DNA of 64,000 bases, from NCBI GenBank assembly GCA_026671195.1, contig JAPOHD010000007.1:124001-188000 (forward strand), read 5' to 3'. The DNA comes from Draconibacterium aestuarii. Lineage in GTDB: Bacteria; Bacteroidota; Bacteroidia; Bacteroidales; Prolixibacteraceae. The notes beneath the pieces were generated by a model that saw nothing but the letters and a program-made list of their open reading frames with translations, had not been told where the DNA came from and did no database searches. Both the position numbers and the translations under genes were made by a program. Below are positions 1 to 8,301 of the stretch, in pieces (positions within the stretch are counted from its first letter, which is position 1; each line of letters starts with the position of its first letter).

Positions 1-1546
1 CAGCACCTAAAGCCTGTGCATAACCGTAACGTCCGTCTTCATGGCGTTCGTATGGGATACCCGGCATTTGGTGAAAAATTTCCGCCCAGTCAAGATCTTC
101 CAAATCTTTCCACGAACCTGAGATATTGGTTCCTACCTTCACGTTATCAAGTATAGAACCTTCCCAGTTCATCCTGAAATTATAACGCTTCGACCATGTA
201 TCAGGAGTGATACCTTCCTGGTCGAGATAGCCAAGGGAGAAATTGTACAAAGTCTTTTCTGTACCACCGGCGAAGGAGAAAAAGTGCGAGTGAACGGGTG
301 CACTATCACCTAACCACACATCTACCCAGTCTACATTCGGAGTCATGATCGGATCGCTAGAACTTTTCCATAAATCAATTTCCGATTGTGCAAAAATAGG
401 TGCCATACCAACATTTGCATAGGCCTCGTTACCCATTTCCATGTAGGTGGCAAAATCGCTTAAATAATCCTTTTTACGGGTGGTCGACTGTATCCCGTAG
501 TAGCCGTTGTAGGTTACCTTCAGTTTACCAATCGCTCCTTTTTTCGATGTAATCAGGATAACCCCATTTGCTGCCCTCGAACCATAAATCGCTGATGAAG
601 CGGCATCCTTTAAAACAGAAATACTTTCCACGTCATTCGGATTAATATCGCTCATCGACGACTCGATACCATCAACCAAAACCAAGGGATTTGAATCGTT
701 CAAGGTTCCTATACCCCGGATACGGATGGTTGCTTCATCTCTACCCGGCTGACCATCGGACTGAGAAACGTAAACACCTGTTGCCAATCCAGAAAGTGCA
801 TTCGACATATTGGTAATCGGACGGGCGTCGAGTTCCTTGGCTGTAACATTTGAGATTGCACCGGTAAGGTTTACTTTTTTCTGAGTACCGTAACCAACTG
901 CTACTACTTCTTCAATACCGATGGCATCAATTTTCATGGCAACATCTATTTTACTTTGGTTAGCAACAGGAATTTCCTGGCTTAACATTCCCACAAAAGA
1001 GAAAAGTAAAATATCGCCGGAAGTAACGTCTGTGATTGTATAGTTTCCGTCAATATTGGTAACAGCACCTTTGGTAGTTCCTTTTATTACAATAGTAACA
1101 CCAGGCAGAGGTTCACCATTTTCATCGGTAACTTTACCTGTAACCTCACCTTGTTTGGCCGGGATCACATAAGAGCTGTTACTTTTTGAACGAACCAGAA
1201 TCAAACGATCCTTTTCTTTCCATGTTAAATCTGTTCCTTCAAAGATTTCGGTAAGAACATCTGCAATCTCACGATCCTCAACTTTTACTGTAACTTTTTT
1301 GGTTAAATCTACCTGTTCATTGTCGTAAAAGAAACGATATTGGCTGAGTTCTTCTATCTCTTCAAAAACCTCAAGTAAAGTGACATTCTTCATTTTCAAA
1401 TCCAGCTTTCCGGTTTGGGAATAACTATTGGCTGAAATTTGCATAAAGCTGATTAGAATTAATAGTGTTGTTAGTTTTGCCATAAGCAATAATTTTTTCA
1501 ATGGAGAGAATATACTCCTCTCACAATGCAGTCTGTTTTTTTTCAT
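1..1546 (-). CDS. SusC-like TonB-dependent receptor with STN signalling domain (PUL A), C-terminus off window
   Basis: Outer-membrane receptor that imports oligosaccharides with a SusD partner; the partner gene would lie left of the window. Only about the first 515 residues are visible. The reading frame runs open to base 1. From the start there is a signal segment after a basic leader, and a short secretin/TonB N-terminal (STN) domain at roughly residues 45-110. A carboxypeptidase-regulatory-like domain follows (motif GEPLPGVTIVIKGTT), then a TonB box (EEVVAVGYG) and the plug domain (IRGIGT, VLVDGIE, SRAANGVILIT). I chose the ATG at 1546 rather than 1483 because the extra 21 residues resemble the basic leader of the other two SusC proteins in the window. 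An STN domain together with fecR and ECF sigma genes just upstream means this receptor should signal to its own regulator. Confidence 0.93.
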   Translation of the reverse strand, partial: MKKNRLHCERSIFSPLKKLLLMAKLTTLLILISFMQISANSYSQTGKLDLKMKNVTLLEVFEEIEELSQYRFFYDNEQVDLTKKVTVKVEDREIADVLTEIFEGTDLTWKEKDRLILVRSKSNSSYVIPAKQGEVTGKVTDENGEPLPGVTIVIKGTTKGAVTNIDGNYTITDVTSGDILLFSFVGMLSQEIPVANQSKIDVAMKIDAIGIEEVVAVGYGTQKKVNLTGAISNVTAKELDARPITNMSNALSGLATGVYVSQSDGQPGRDEATIRIRGIGTLNDSNPLVLVDGIESSMSDINPNDVESISVLKDAASSAIYGSRAANGVILITSKKGAIGKLKVTYNGYYGIQSTTRKKDYLSDFATYMEMGNEAYANVGMAPIFAQSEIDLWKSSSDPIMTPNVDWVDVWLGDSAPVHSHFFSFAGGTEKTLYNFSLGYLDQEGITPDTWSKRYNFRMNWEGSILDNVKVGTNISGSWKDLEDLDWAEIFHQMPGIPYERHEDGRYGYAQALGA

Positions 1547-1559
1547 ACATTTGTAATGT

Positions 1560-1663
1560 TAAGTTTTAGACTATAGCCTTATGCCGGCTATATGTTTTTA
1601 ATATTTCGGAAATGAAAATTTCTGTAACAAGCGGGAAATGTTGACGCATTTTCCGCTTTTTTT
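1560..1663 (+). ncRNA. candidate cis-antisense RNA to the susC leader (locus A)
   Basis: On the strand opposite susC, TACATTTG (1546-1553) fits the Bacteroidota -7 box TAnnTTTG and overlaps the susC start codon. About 100 bases on, an 11-bp hairpin (1630-1657, loop TTGACG, one G-U pair) ends in seven T. A 7-bp hairpin (TATAGCC/GGCTATA, 1572-1592) lies in between. A transcript of about 100 nt would be fully antisense to the susC leader. Loci B and C show the same layout. In Bacteroides, DonS-type antisense RNAs at this position repress susC homologues. The 5' end is an estimate, and I see no clear -33 box. Confidence 0.6.
1630..1663 (+). terminator. intrinsic terminator on the plus strand, fecR-susC gap, locus A
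   Basis: Stem 1630-1640 pairs with 1647-1657 (11 bp with one G-U), loop TTGACG, then T at 1657-1663. No plus-strand protein gene precedes it, so it most plausibly ends the antisense RNA. On the minus strand the T-run would precede the hairpin as an A-run. Confidence 0.7.
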
Positions 1664-1692
1664 AGTTCATAGTTTCTACATAGGCAATCCGC

Positions 1693-2694
1693 TTAATTTA
1701 GTTTGATGTATAACTTGTTTTTTTCGTATTTGTAATCTATGGGTTCTATTGATGTACTTTTTACGGCTTCAATAAACGTAAAAATGTTATCGTCGATGCT
1801 AATGGTACCGCTAAACCTTTTCGATTTTAATACCTCATCCTGAAAGATAATTTGGGTATTATAAATTCGGTCTATTCTTACCGCAAGGTCTTCGAGTGTT
1901 TCGTTCCTGAATTCATAAATACCTTTGTGCCAGTATTCATAAAAACCATCCGGGACTTTTGCCTCATATACTCTCCCGGATGATTGATCTAATACTAAAC
2001 TATGCGATGGTTTAACCATGTATGAATTAAAACCATCTTCTTTATTGCGAATATCGAATTGAATTTTCCCCTCTACCAAATCAGCCCGCACTTCGTTATC
2101 TCCCGGATATGCAGTTACCGAAAAACGGGTTCCCAAAACCTGTATACGATTGGGGCCGATATTTACGATAAACGGCTTCTTCTTATTGTGTGTTACTTCA
2201 AAATAAGCCTCCCCTTCAAGTTTAAGTTCCCGTGTATTACCCGTAAACTTAGACGGGAATGAAATTATTGAGTTATTCGATAACCAAACTTTGGTTCCAT
2301 CGGGTAAATTAAATGATGAACGACTTCCTTTGGGAACTGATATTTGCTGATAAACCAGTTCGTTGTTTTTAGATTGAAATAAATAATTTGTTAGAAACAC
2401 CAATGAGATAACAAAAAACAAAACTGCAGAAATCTGTAATGCATAATAAACAAATGGCCTTACAGTTTTTCTTTTTCCAAATTGATTTTTACGGTTTTTA
2501 AATTTGTGGTAAATCGTAGAATTATCATGAAACTGTTTTGGGTTGAATTCCCAGATTTGAAGTAAACGGTTGAACACCTTTTTGTTTTCTTTGTCACTGT
2601 TTATCCACTCCTGTACAGCTTTTTCATCGGCGTTGTTGTATTCGCCGGTAATTTTGTTTGTAATATTTTCCCAAATGGTATTCTTATCCATCAA
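1693..2694 (-). CDS. FecR-type anti-sigma factor (PUL A)
   Basis: Inner-membrane anti-sigma factor that holds the neighbouring ECF sigma until the SusC STN domain signals through it. 333 residues, usual length. An N-terminal cytoplasmic part (about 1-85) carries the Trp-rich sigma-binding region. One membrane helix follows at about 85-106. The periplasmic FecR domain starts with VPKGSRSSFNLPDGTKVWL, and GEAYFEVTH and VLGTRFSV are typical. A C-terminal domain of the DUF4974 kind ends the protein (about 255-333). It lies 76 bases downstream of the ECF sigma gene and 146 bases upstream of susC, the standard order for these PUL switches. Confidence 0.93.
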   Translation of the reverse strand: MMDKNTIWENITNKITGEYNNADEKAVQEWINSDKENKKVFNRLLQIWEFNPKQFHDNSTIYHKFKNRKNQFGKRKTVRPFVYYALQISAVLFFVISLVFLTNYLFQSKNNELVYQQISVPKGSRSSFNLPDGTKVWLSNNSIISFPSKFTGNTRELKLEGEAYFEVTHNKKKPFIVNIGPNRIQVLGTRFSVTAYPGDNEVRADLVEGKIQFDIRNKEDGFNSYMVKPSHSLVLDQSSGRVYEAKVPDGFYEYWHKGIYEFRNETLEDLAVRIDRIYNTQIIFQDEVLKSKRFSGTISIDDNIFTFIEAVKSTSIEPIDYKYEKNKLYIKLN

Positions 2695-2770
2695 TTTTAA
2701 TGCTTATATCTCCTATAACAGGAGGATTTTGAGAATGTCCTAAAAGAAAAATGAAAAAATGCGTGTTTTT

Positions 2771-3406
2771 TTATTTATCAGGAATAATCATCTGAAACAG
2801 AACAACAAAATTTTTATCGTCACCCTGTTCCTGAAGATAAGTTTTTATTGCCTCCCCGATTTTTTTCAGTGCAATTGAAAGTTGGTGGTTTATGGTTTTA
2901 ACCGAGATTTCGAGCAGCTCTCCAATTTCTTTGTATTTCATCTGCTCTACTTTGGCCATTTTGTAAATGATCTTACAACGGGATGGCAAATCTTCAATGG
3001 CAGCGTCAATCAGTTCTTTCAGCTCTTGATTGATCAGTTCGGTTTCGGGACAAAGCAAATCAATGCCTAAATCCACTTCAATATCTTCCAACGAAATTGC
3101 CTTTTTTCGTTTTATCTCATCAAGATAGTTAAGCGAAGTATTATAAGTAGCTTTAAACAAGTAAGCTTTTACATTTTGGATATTCACCAGCTCACTGCGG
3201 TTAAGCCAGACTTTAAAGAATACATCCGATACGGCTTCTTCGGCTACCGATTTATTTTTGAGAAAAGAAAATGCAAACTGATAAAGCCGGCCGGCAAATA
3301 AATCGAAAAACTGCTTAAATGCACGTTCGTCATCTTCAACAGAAATTTTCGTTTGTAATATTTTAATATTTTGGCTTAACTCCAAGTTGTTTTTAAATTT
3401 TTGCAA
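2771..3406 (-). CDS. ECF RNA polymerase sigma factor (PUL A)
   Basis: Sigma-70 family factor of the extracytoplasmic-function type, 211 residues. Region 2 is at about residues 25-95 (FAFSFLKNKSVAEEAVSDVF, then KAYLFKATYNTSLNYL). Region 4 is at about 130-190 with the helix-turn-helix YKEIGELLEISVKTINHQLS. It directs RNA polymerase to the PUL promoters once FecR releases it. It is the first gene of the sigma-fecR-susC run. A dyad-rich region of 444 bases separates it from the divergent orphan gene at 3851. I could not see a convincing TAnnTTTG box upstream of it. Confidence 0.93.
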   Translation of the reverse strand: MQKFKNNLELSQNIKILQTKISVEDDERAFKQFFDLFAGRLYQFAFSFLKNKSVAEEAVSDVFFKVWLNRSELVNIQNVKAYLFKATYNTSLNYLDEIKRKKAISLEDIEVDLGIDLLCPETELINQELKELIDAAIEDLPSRCKIIYKMAKVEQMKYKEIGELLEISVKTINHQLSIALKKIGEAIKTYLQEQGDDKNFVVLFQMIIPDK

Positions 3407-3850
3407 AAGTGGAAAAAAAATAACAACAAATCAAAATGAATTCGGCTCAAATACATTACTGTCCGGAGAACTTTGAAAAAGTTCCACACCATCAAATAAA
3501 GAAAATTCTTAAAGTTGACTATCCCCGTGTTAAACCACGAGGAATTCGTTGATTTAACAAAATATGCTATTAAGCATATTGTCTGTTATTGACTTTTATT
3601 TTACAGATGTTTACCTTGCATAGCAAACATAAAAACAATCCGCGTAGCCCGAACGCCGCAAATAACTATATATAAGATTAATAACCCGTAACCCATTAAT
3701 ATTGTAAAAACCGTATCAACCCTGTAAAACCGATGTATAAGCAACAATAGTATAAAAATAAACCGGCAAGCTATAGCAGAGCCTGCCGGTTAGAGATAAA
3801 TAACGTCCCTTGCAAGGGACACAATATTAACTATTCAAATATATTAATTT
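3407..3850. promoter_or_regulatory. dyad-rich divergent intergenic region upstream of the orphan gene
   Basis: No gene seen in these 444 bases between the divergent ECF sigma gene and the orphan plus-strand gene. It holds several dyads. 3523-3542 has CCCCGTG/CACGAGG around TTAAAC with one mismatch. 3561-3580 has AATATGCT/AGCATATT around ATTA (perfect 8 bp). 3761-3791 has AACCGGCA/TGCCGGTT with a 15-base loop. 3805-3820 is GTCCCTTGCAAGGGAC, a perfect 16-bp palindrome, 30 bases before the ATG of the next gene. The last two could be operators or structures in the 5' untranslated RNA of the plus-strand gene. No T-run follows any of them, so they are poor terminator candidates. Confidence 0.6.
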
Positions 3851-4594
3851 ATGAGTAATCAAAACGATTATGACGAATTACTGGAAACGATTAAAGCAAT
3901 TCCAAATGACCAGTTAAAAGAACCGAACATCCCGGTGGATGTTGCACTACAGGAGTCGGAAGACCTCTACAAATGGACTGGAAAAGATGTTGCCAGGTTA
4001 GCTACCGCTGGTTTTACACAGGAAAAGCTCGACAACCTGCTGGTGCGAACAGGAGCCTGCCGCGAAGCGCAGTCGATATGGACTGAAGAATTCCGCTCGC
4101 AGCAGGATGCGCAGGAACAGTGGAACGAATTGGCACCTCAGGCCTACCATTTGCGGGATTACATACTACATGCCATGCGTTATGCATACCGGAACAACGA
4201 GGCATTACTAAACCGCGTACGGGCCATAGCCGAGGGCAGCGGAGATGCCGATATGATCCAGGATTTGAACGACGTGAAGGTTCTGGGGCAAAAAAATCCT
4301 GATCCCCTCACCGAAATTACTTTTGACATGAACATGCTCACCAGTGCCGGCACCATGTCGGACCAACTGGCCGGAATCAGGGCCGAGGCCAACGGTGAAC
4401 GGATGGAACAAAGCGAATCGCGCGTTATCCGCGACAAGGCCTACATGTACATGAAAGAACTGGTGGACGAAATCCGTGCTGCCGGCAAATACCTGTTTTG
4501 GAAAGACCCGGAACGGCTGAAGGGATATTCGAGCCAGTACTGGAAAAAGCACAACAGAAAAAAAGATGACACACCGGACGAAGTAACTGAATAA
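3851..4594 (+). CDS. unrecognised soluble, mostly helical protein (orphan plus-strand gene)
   Basis: I do not recognise this 247-residue protein. It has no signal peptide, lipobox or membrane helix, so it is probably cytoplasmic. The sequence looks almost wholly helical and acidic, with a charged C-terminal tail (KKHNRKKDDTPDEVTE). Possible anchor motifs are KWTGKDVARLATAGFT (about 41-56), WNELAPQAYHLRDYILHAM (about 92-110) and AYMYMKELVDEIRAAGKYLFW (about 198-218). It is a real gene rather than a shadow: the ATG starts a long frame, codon use is ordered, and no minus-strand frame here resembles a protein. G+C is clearly higher than in the neighbours (hand counts of two 60-base lines, 4081-4140 and 4201-4260, give 33 and 36). 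It is the only intact plus-strand gene in 64 kb, with palindromes upstream and a repeat array directly after its stop. Confidence 0.8.
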   Translation: MSNQNDYDELLETIKAIPNDQLKEPNIPVDVALQESEDLYKWTGKDVARLATAGFTQEKLDNLLVRTGACREAQSIWTEEFRSQQDAQEQWNELAPQAYHLRDYILHAMRYAYRNNEALLNRVRAIAEGSGDADMIQDLNDVKVLGQKNPDPLTEITFDMNMLTSAGTMSDQLAGIRAEANGERMEQSESRVIRDKAYMYMKELVDEIRAAGKYLFWKDPERLKGYSSQYWKKHNRKKDDTPDEVTE

Positions 4595-4596
4595 GA

Positions 4597-4823
4597 GCGC
4601 CCTGTTAAGGTTTTGGGTTCCCTGCATGGGGAAATACCCTTCCTGTTACCTGTTTTGCCGCCCTGTTAAGGTTTTTAGCATCCCTGTTATACAGGGAGCA
4701 TTAAAACTCCAACAGGGCGGCTCTATTTTATAACAGGGCGGCTAAACCCCTTACAAGGATTACATAATTCCCCAACAGGGCGGGTGATTTTGTTACAGGA
4801 AGATGACTCGCGGTAACAGGGCG
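4597..4823. repeat. array of CGCCCTGTTA repeats in both orientations
   Basis: Between two convergent genes, CGCCCTGTTA occurs forward at 4598 and 4659 (both continuing AGG). It occurs reversed as TAACAGGGCG or CAACAGGGCG at 4710, 4731, 4773 and 4814. The centre holds CCCTGTTATACAGGG (4682-4696). The steps 4710-4731-4773-4814 are 21, 42 and 41 bases, close to whole pairs of helical turns. GCCGCCCTGTTA at 4657-4668 and its exact complement at 4731-4742 could form a 12-bp stem over a 62-base loop. No T-run follows, so simple termination does not explain it. It could be a protein-binding array, a structured 3' end of the orphan gene, or a small mobile repeat. Confidence 0.75.
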
Positions 4824-4833
4824 TTCACTTTGC

Positions 4834-7251
4834 TTAATTAAAGATTTCTAATTTATACATCATATTTGCCTGAGTGGGAAAAGAAATTACACCTGAATTA
4901 TCAGGCCTTGCTTTTAAATCTTTCCCATCCGGACCGGAGATTTTTATAGGAAACAAACTTCTGATTGAACAAGAGCCACCATTTACAGATTCGATGGTTG
5001 CCGTTTGTATTTTCCCCTCTTCCCATTCCATACTTATTTCAAATCTGCCCCTGGCGCGTAAGCCTGAAACAGAGCCTTTTGCCCATTCTTTTGGCAAGGC
5101 CGGAAGTAATTCGATAACTCCACCATCAGATTGAAGCAACATTTCTGCAATTCCGGCACATCCACCAAAGTTGCCATCTATCTGAAATGGAGGGCAAACA
5201 TCAAAAAGGTTAGGATGTGTACTGTTTTTTAAAAGCTCTGCAAGCATTTTATGGGCATAATCGCCCTGATGAAGACGAGCGCGGAAATTCACTTTCCATG
5301 CTTTCGACCAACCTGTACCTCCATCGCCACGGTGTTTTAGCGTAACTTTGCAAGCCTCTGCCAGTTCCGGTGTTTTGTAAGGATCGATAAGTCCACCAGG
5401 ATGAAGCGACCAAAGGTGGGCAATGTGCCTGTGTTGAAACTCAGGAGCTTCCATGTCCCAGTCGTCGAGCCATTCCTGTAATTGCCCTGCTTTTCCTATT
5501 TGTAATGGTGGTAGTTTAGCAAGTGCTGCTGTTAACTCTATCTGAAATGATTCATCAGTACTAAGTATTGATGATGCTTCAAGACAGGCGTTAAACAAAA
5601 ACCGTATAATAGCCATGTCTTTTGTAGGTCCGGCACATACAGTTACACGACCTTTAACATGCGGTATGCCATTCTCAGGTGAATTGGCAGGGCAGGTTAC
5701 CAGGTATCCCTTTTCGGGATGTTCGATCATGTAATCAAGTAAAAAGCGAGCTGCTCCTTTCATTATTGGGTAAGCACGTTCTTTCAGAAAGGATTGATCG
5801 CCATTAAACAGGTAATGTTCCCACAGGTGAGTGCTGAGCCAGGCGCCGCCGGTAACCCACATTCCCCATATTGCACCATCAACGGGTGCAGCACCTCTCC
5901 ATAAGTCGGTGTTATGGTGTAATACCCATCCGCGGCAACCGTAATGTTTTTGGGCTACTTCGCCACCGGTTTCAACAAGGTCGTCCAGCATATCAAATAG
6001 AGGTTCATGAAACTCTGAAAGGTTGGTTACTTCTGCCGGCCAGTAATTCATTTCGGTATTAATATTTACTGTATACTTACTGCCCCATGGTGGAGTAGTA
6101 TGTTCATTCCAGATTCCCTGGAGATTTAATGGCTGGCTACCCGGACGCGAACCGCTAATCATCAGGTATCGGCCAAACTGGAAATACAGGGCTTCTAACT
6201 GCGTATCTGTCACGCCATTTTTATAGTTAGCCAAACGTTCGTCAGTAGGGAGATTATTAATACTATCGTTCTGGCCAAGATTCAGTTGCACCCGATTGAA
6301 ATAATTTTGATAGTCGCTGATGTGGTCTGAACGCATTTGAGCATAGCTTTTATCTTCAGAAATTTCAAGATCCTGCTGGCAACGCTTCTCCGGATCTGCA
6401 CTGATATCCTTGTAGTTATTAAAACTTGTTGCAGTCACCAGGCGAATTGTTACTGCACTGGCTTTCCTGATTTGAATTTGATTGTTTTTTGCATTAACAG
6501 AGCCATCTTCGTTATCAACTTTCAGGTGTGTTTCAAAACGCATTCCAGGCCCTTCAACACCGGCAATAAGTGGTCTGTTTTTACCATCGCCAATCCATTG
6601 CCCTTGCATTACCAACAGATTATTGTTTCTTGCCTCAGAAGTGTACTTGTGAGAACTGCTGAAAGCAACATCTGTGTTTAATGCTCCTTTTTTGTCGGAA
6701 GTAAGGCGGATGATGATTGATTGGTCGGGGTGCGAACTGAAAACTTCCCGGGTATAAGTAACGCCGTCCTGTTTATATTGAACTTTTACAATAGCTTCAT
6801 CCAAATCAAGTTCTCTGGAATATTCACTTATCTTGCCGGTATCGGGATAAGTTAGCCACAGGTCGCCAAGAGGCTGGTAGGCCTGCATATACCTGGGATT
6901 ACCCATCATATTGGCATCGATATACTTGCTGGCCTTTGCATATTGATTTGAATAAATTAACTCCCGCGCCTTATCCAGGTGTTCTTTTGCTCCGGGATTG
7001 GTATAGTTATGCGGTCTTCCCGACCAAAATGTATCGTCGTTGAGCTGGATACGCTCTTTTTCGGTTTTTCCGAATACCATGGCGCCCAGTCTTCCGTTGC
7101 CGATTGGAAGAGCTTCGTTCCAGTCTTTAGCCGGAGATGTATACCATAATGAATGGTTTAACTGTTCCTCTGATTTACTTCCAGAGTTACACGAATATAC
7201 CCCGGACAGAAACAATGCAGGTATAATGTATATAAATAATAATTTCTTCAT
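4834..7251 (-). CDS. GH95 alpha-L-fucosidase (or alpha-L-galactosidase), lipoprotein
   Basis: 805 residues, typical length for GH95, an inverting enzyme that removes terminal alpha-1,2-linked L-fucose or L-galactose. An N-terminal lipobox (LSGVYSC) points to a lipid-anchored periplasmic or surface enzyme. The N-terminal beta-sandwich starts with WNEALPIGNGRLGAMVFG (about 44-61). The (alpha/alpha)6 catalytic domain runs from about 310 to 720. The family's catalytic set is visible: N396 and N398 in VNINTEMNYW, E526 in CPANSPEN, H608/H611 in QHRHIAHLW and D692 in FQIDGNFGG. It is the last gene of the PUL B run, 87 bases after GH43. It looks intact, unlike two of its relatives in this window. GH95 also covers L-galactose, so fucose specificity is not proven. 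Confidence 0.9.
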   Translation of the reverse strand: MKKLLFIYIIPALFLSGVYSCNSGSKSEEQLNHSLWYTSPAKDWNEALPIGNGRLGAMVFGKTEKERIQLNDDTFWSGRPHNYTNPGAKEHLDKARELIYSNQYAKASKYIDANMMGNPRYMQAYQPLGDLWLTYPDTGKISEYSRELDLDEAIVKVQYKQDGVTYTREVFSSHPDQSIIIRLTSDKKGALNTDVAFSSSHKYTSEARNNNLLVMQGQWIGDGKNRPLIAGVEGPGMRFETHLKVDNEDGSVNAKNNQIQIRKASAVTIRLVTATSFNNYKDISADPEKRCQQDLEISEDKSYAQMRSDHISDYQNYFNRVQLNLGQNDSINNLPTDERLANYKNGVTDTQLEALYFQFGRYLMISGSRPGSQPLNLQGIWNEHTTPPWGSKYTVNINTEMNYWPAEVTNLSEFHEPLFDMLDDLVETGGEVAQKHYGCRGWVLHHNTDLWRGAAPVDGAIWGMWVTGGAWLSTHLWEHYLFNGDQSFLKERAYPIMKGAARFLLDYMIEHPEKGYLVTCPANSPENGIPHVKGRVTVCAGPTKDMAIIRFLFNACLEASSILSTDESFQIELTAALAKLPPLQIGKAGQLQEWLDDWDMEAPEFQHRHIAHLWSLHPGGLIDPYKTPELAEACKVTLKHRGDGGTGWSKAWKVNFRARLHQGDYAHKMLAELLKNSTHPNLFDVCPPFQIDGNFGGCAGIAEMLLQSDGGVIELLPALPKEWAKGSVSGLRARGRFEISMEWEEGKIQTATIESVNGGSCSIRSLFPIKISGPDGKDLKARPDNSGVISFPTQANMMYKLEIFN

Positions 7252-7338
7252 TTTACTTATGTGTTAAAATTATCTCTATGAAACTTTTAAGGATCACGTT
7301 TTTGATTCAAATTACGTTGAAGGCTGGTTATTCTTTGT

Positions 7339-8274
7339 TTACTTGTATTTTCTGTCAATCTGACTCAAATCATCCGACATTAAACCATTTTCATCATAAC
7401 TAACCGGGGCAATAAAACAATCTCTTATCCGATCAACAGAGCGGTCTTTGTATTTGCACCATACGTGATACCAATCATCTTTCCATTGGAAGAAATCGCC
7501 ATGTGCATAGCCAGTATCCAAACCAAATCCCTCGCCAACAAGCCCTTTTGTTTCATAAGGCCCGTATAAATTCCGGGATGTTGCATAATAGCCTGAACAA
7601 CTGAGATAGTAAATTCCGTTATGTTTATGCAGGGAATTCTTATCAGTATCAGGGAAATGGGTTGTACGGTTAATCACTATTTCTTTGGGTTCTTCATCAA
7701 GCTCAATCATCGAATCCTTTAGCCTGGCAATTTTGTAGGTGTGGTGCCCGTATATAATGTAGGGCGTATTATCATCGTCAACAAAAATGCTCGGGTCAAA
7801 AGAATCAACGAGAGGCTTTCCAGTGGCGTCAACGTACGGCCCTTCTGGTTTTGAAGCTACCATAACACCGGCAGTTTTATTGTGATTCGAAAAATACCAG
7901 TAATATTTACCGTTTCTTTTTACGATATCACCGGCCCAACAATTTGTATTGCCTTTTCCCATAAAGTTATCTTCAGGACTGATAGTGCCTACATGCTCCC
8001 ACGATTGAAAGTCGCTGGTGCGGTAAATACGCCATGCCGGCATTATCCAATCGGGCACCCCGAATCCAATATCATACCCGGTAAATACATAACAATAGTC
8101 GCCTTCCACCAATACATGTGGATCAGACATGCCGGGTGAATCGACTAATGGATTTTTAAGCTTTATTGTTGATTGCCGGGTTGTTTCATTGGCCAGAACC
8201 GAAGAAAATTTTAAACAATATAGACCTCCGGTCAATAGCCCTACGTTTCTGATAAATTTGCGTCTGTTTTTCAT
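7339..8274 (-). CDS. GH43-type five-bladed beta-propeller glycosidase, Tat-type signal
   Basis: 311 residues, the size of a single-domain GH43 enzyme (alpha-L-arabinofuranosidase, beta-xylosidase or exo-galactosidase activities). The N-terminus NRRKFIRNVG followed by a hydrophobic run fits a twin-arginine export signal. The likely catalytic base is the Asp in SPGMSDPHVL (about residue 52), and the pKa-modulating Asp is in DSFDPSIFVDDD. The usual acid motif (EGP before a YYL strand) reads DTDKNSLHKHNGIYYLS here, so the general acid is not obvious. Its 5' end and upstream bases (8254-8293) recur with one mismatch at 20287-20326. It starts 27 bases after the GH123-like gene stop. The exact substrate cannot be told from sequence. 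Confidence 0.8.
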   Translation of the reverse strand: MKNRRKFIRNVGLLTGGLYCLKFSSVLANETTRQSTIKLKNPLVDSPGMSDPHVLVEGDYCYVFTGYDIGFGVPDWIMPAWRIYRTSDFQSWEHVGTISPEDNFMGKGNTNCWAGDIVKRNGKYYWYFSNHNKTAGVMVASKPEGPYVDATGKPLVDSFDPSIFVDDDNTPYIIYGHHTYKIARLKDSMIELDEEPKEIVINRTTHFPDTDKNSLHKHNGIYYLSCSGYYATSRNLYGPYETKGLVGEGFGLDTGYAHGDFFQWKDDWYHVWCKYKDRSVDRIRDCFIAPVSYDENGLMSDDLSQIDRKYK

Positions 8275-8293
8275 GGTAATAAAATTTGAAATT
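8254..8293. repeat. 40-base repeat, copy 1 (start of the GH43 gene)
   Basis: This stretch covers the first seven codons of the GH43 gene and 19 bases upstream. It matches 20287-20326 at 39 of 40 positions, with the last 33 bases identical. The second copy sits at the start of an IS3-type transposase remnant, so one copy arose by duplication or rearrangement. Confidence 0.85.
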
Positions 8294-8301
8294 ATAGTAA
8301 A

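Noticed and set aside
4208-4627. Minus-strand frame opposite the orphan gene
   Set aside because: It mirrors the G+C-rich plus-strand gene and shows no protein family features; a shadow frame.
4597-4823. CRISPR array
   Set aside because: Repeats are only 10-13 bases, occur in both orientations and lack spacers of constant length; no cas genes nearby.
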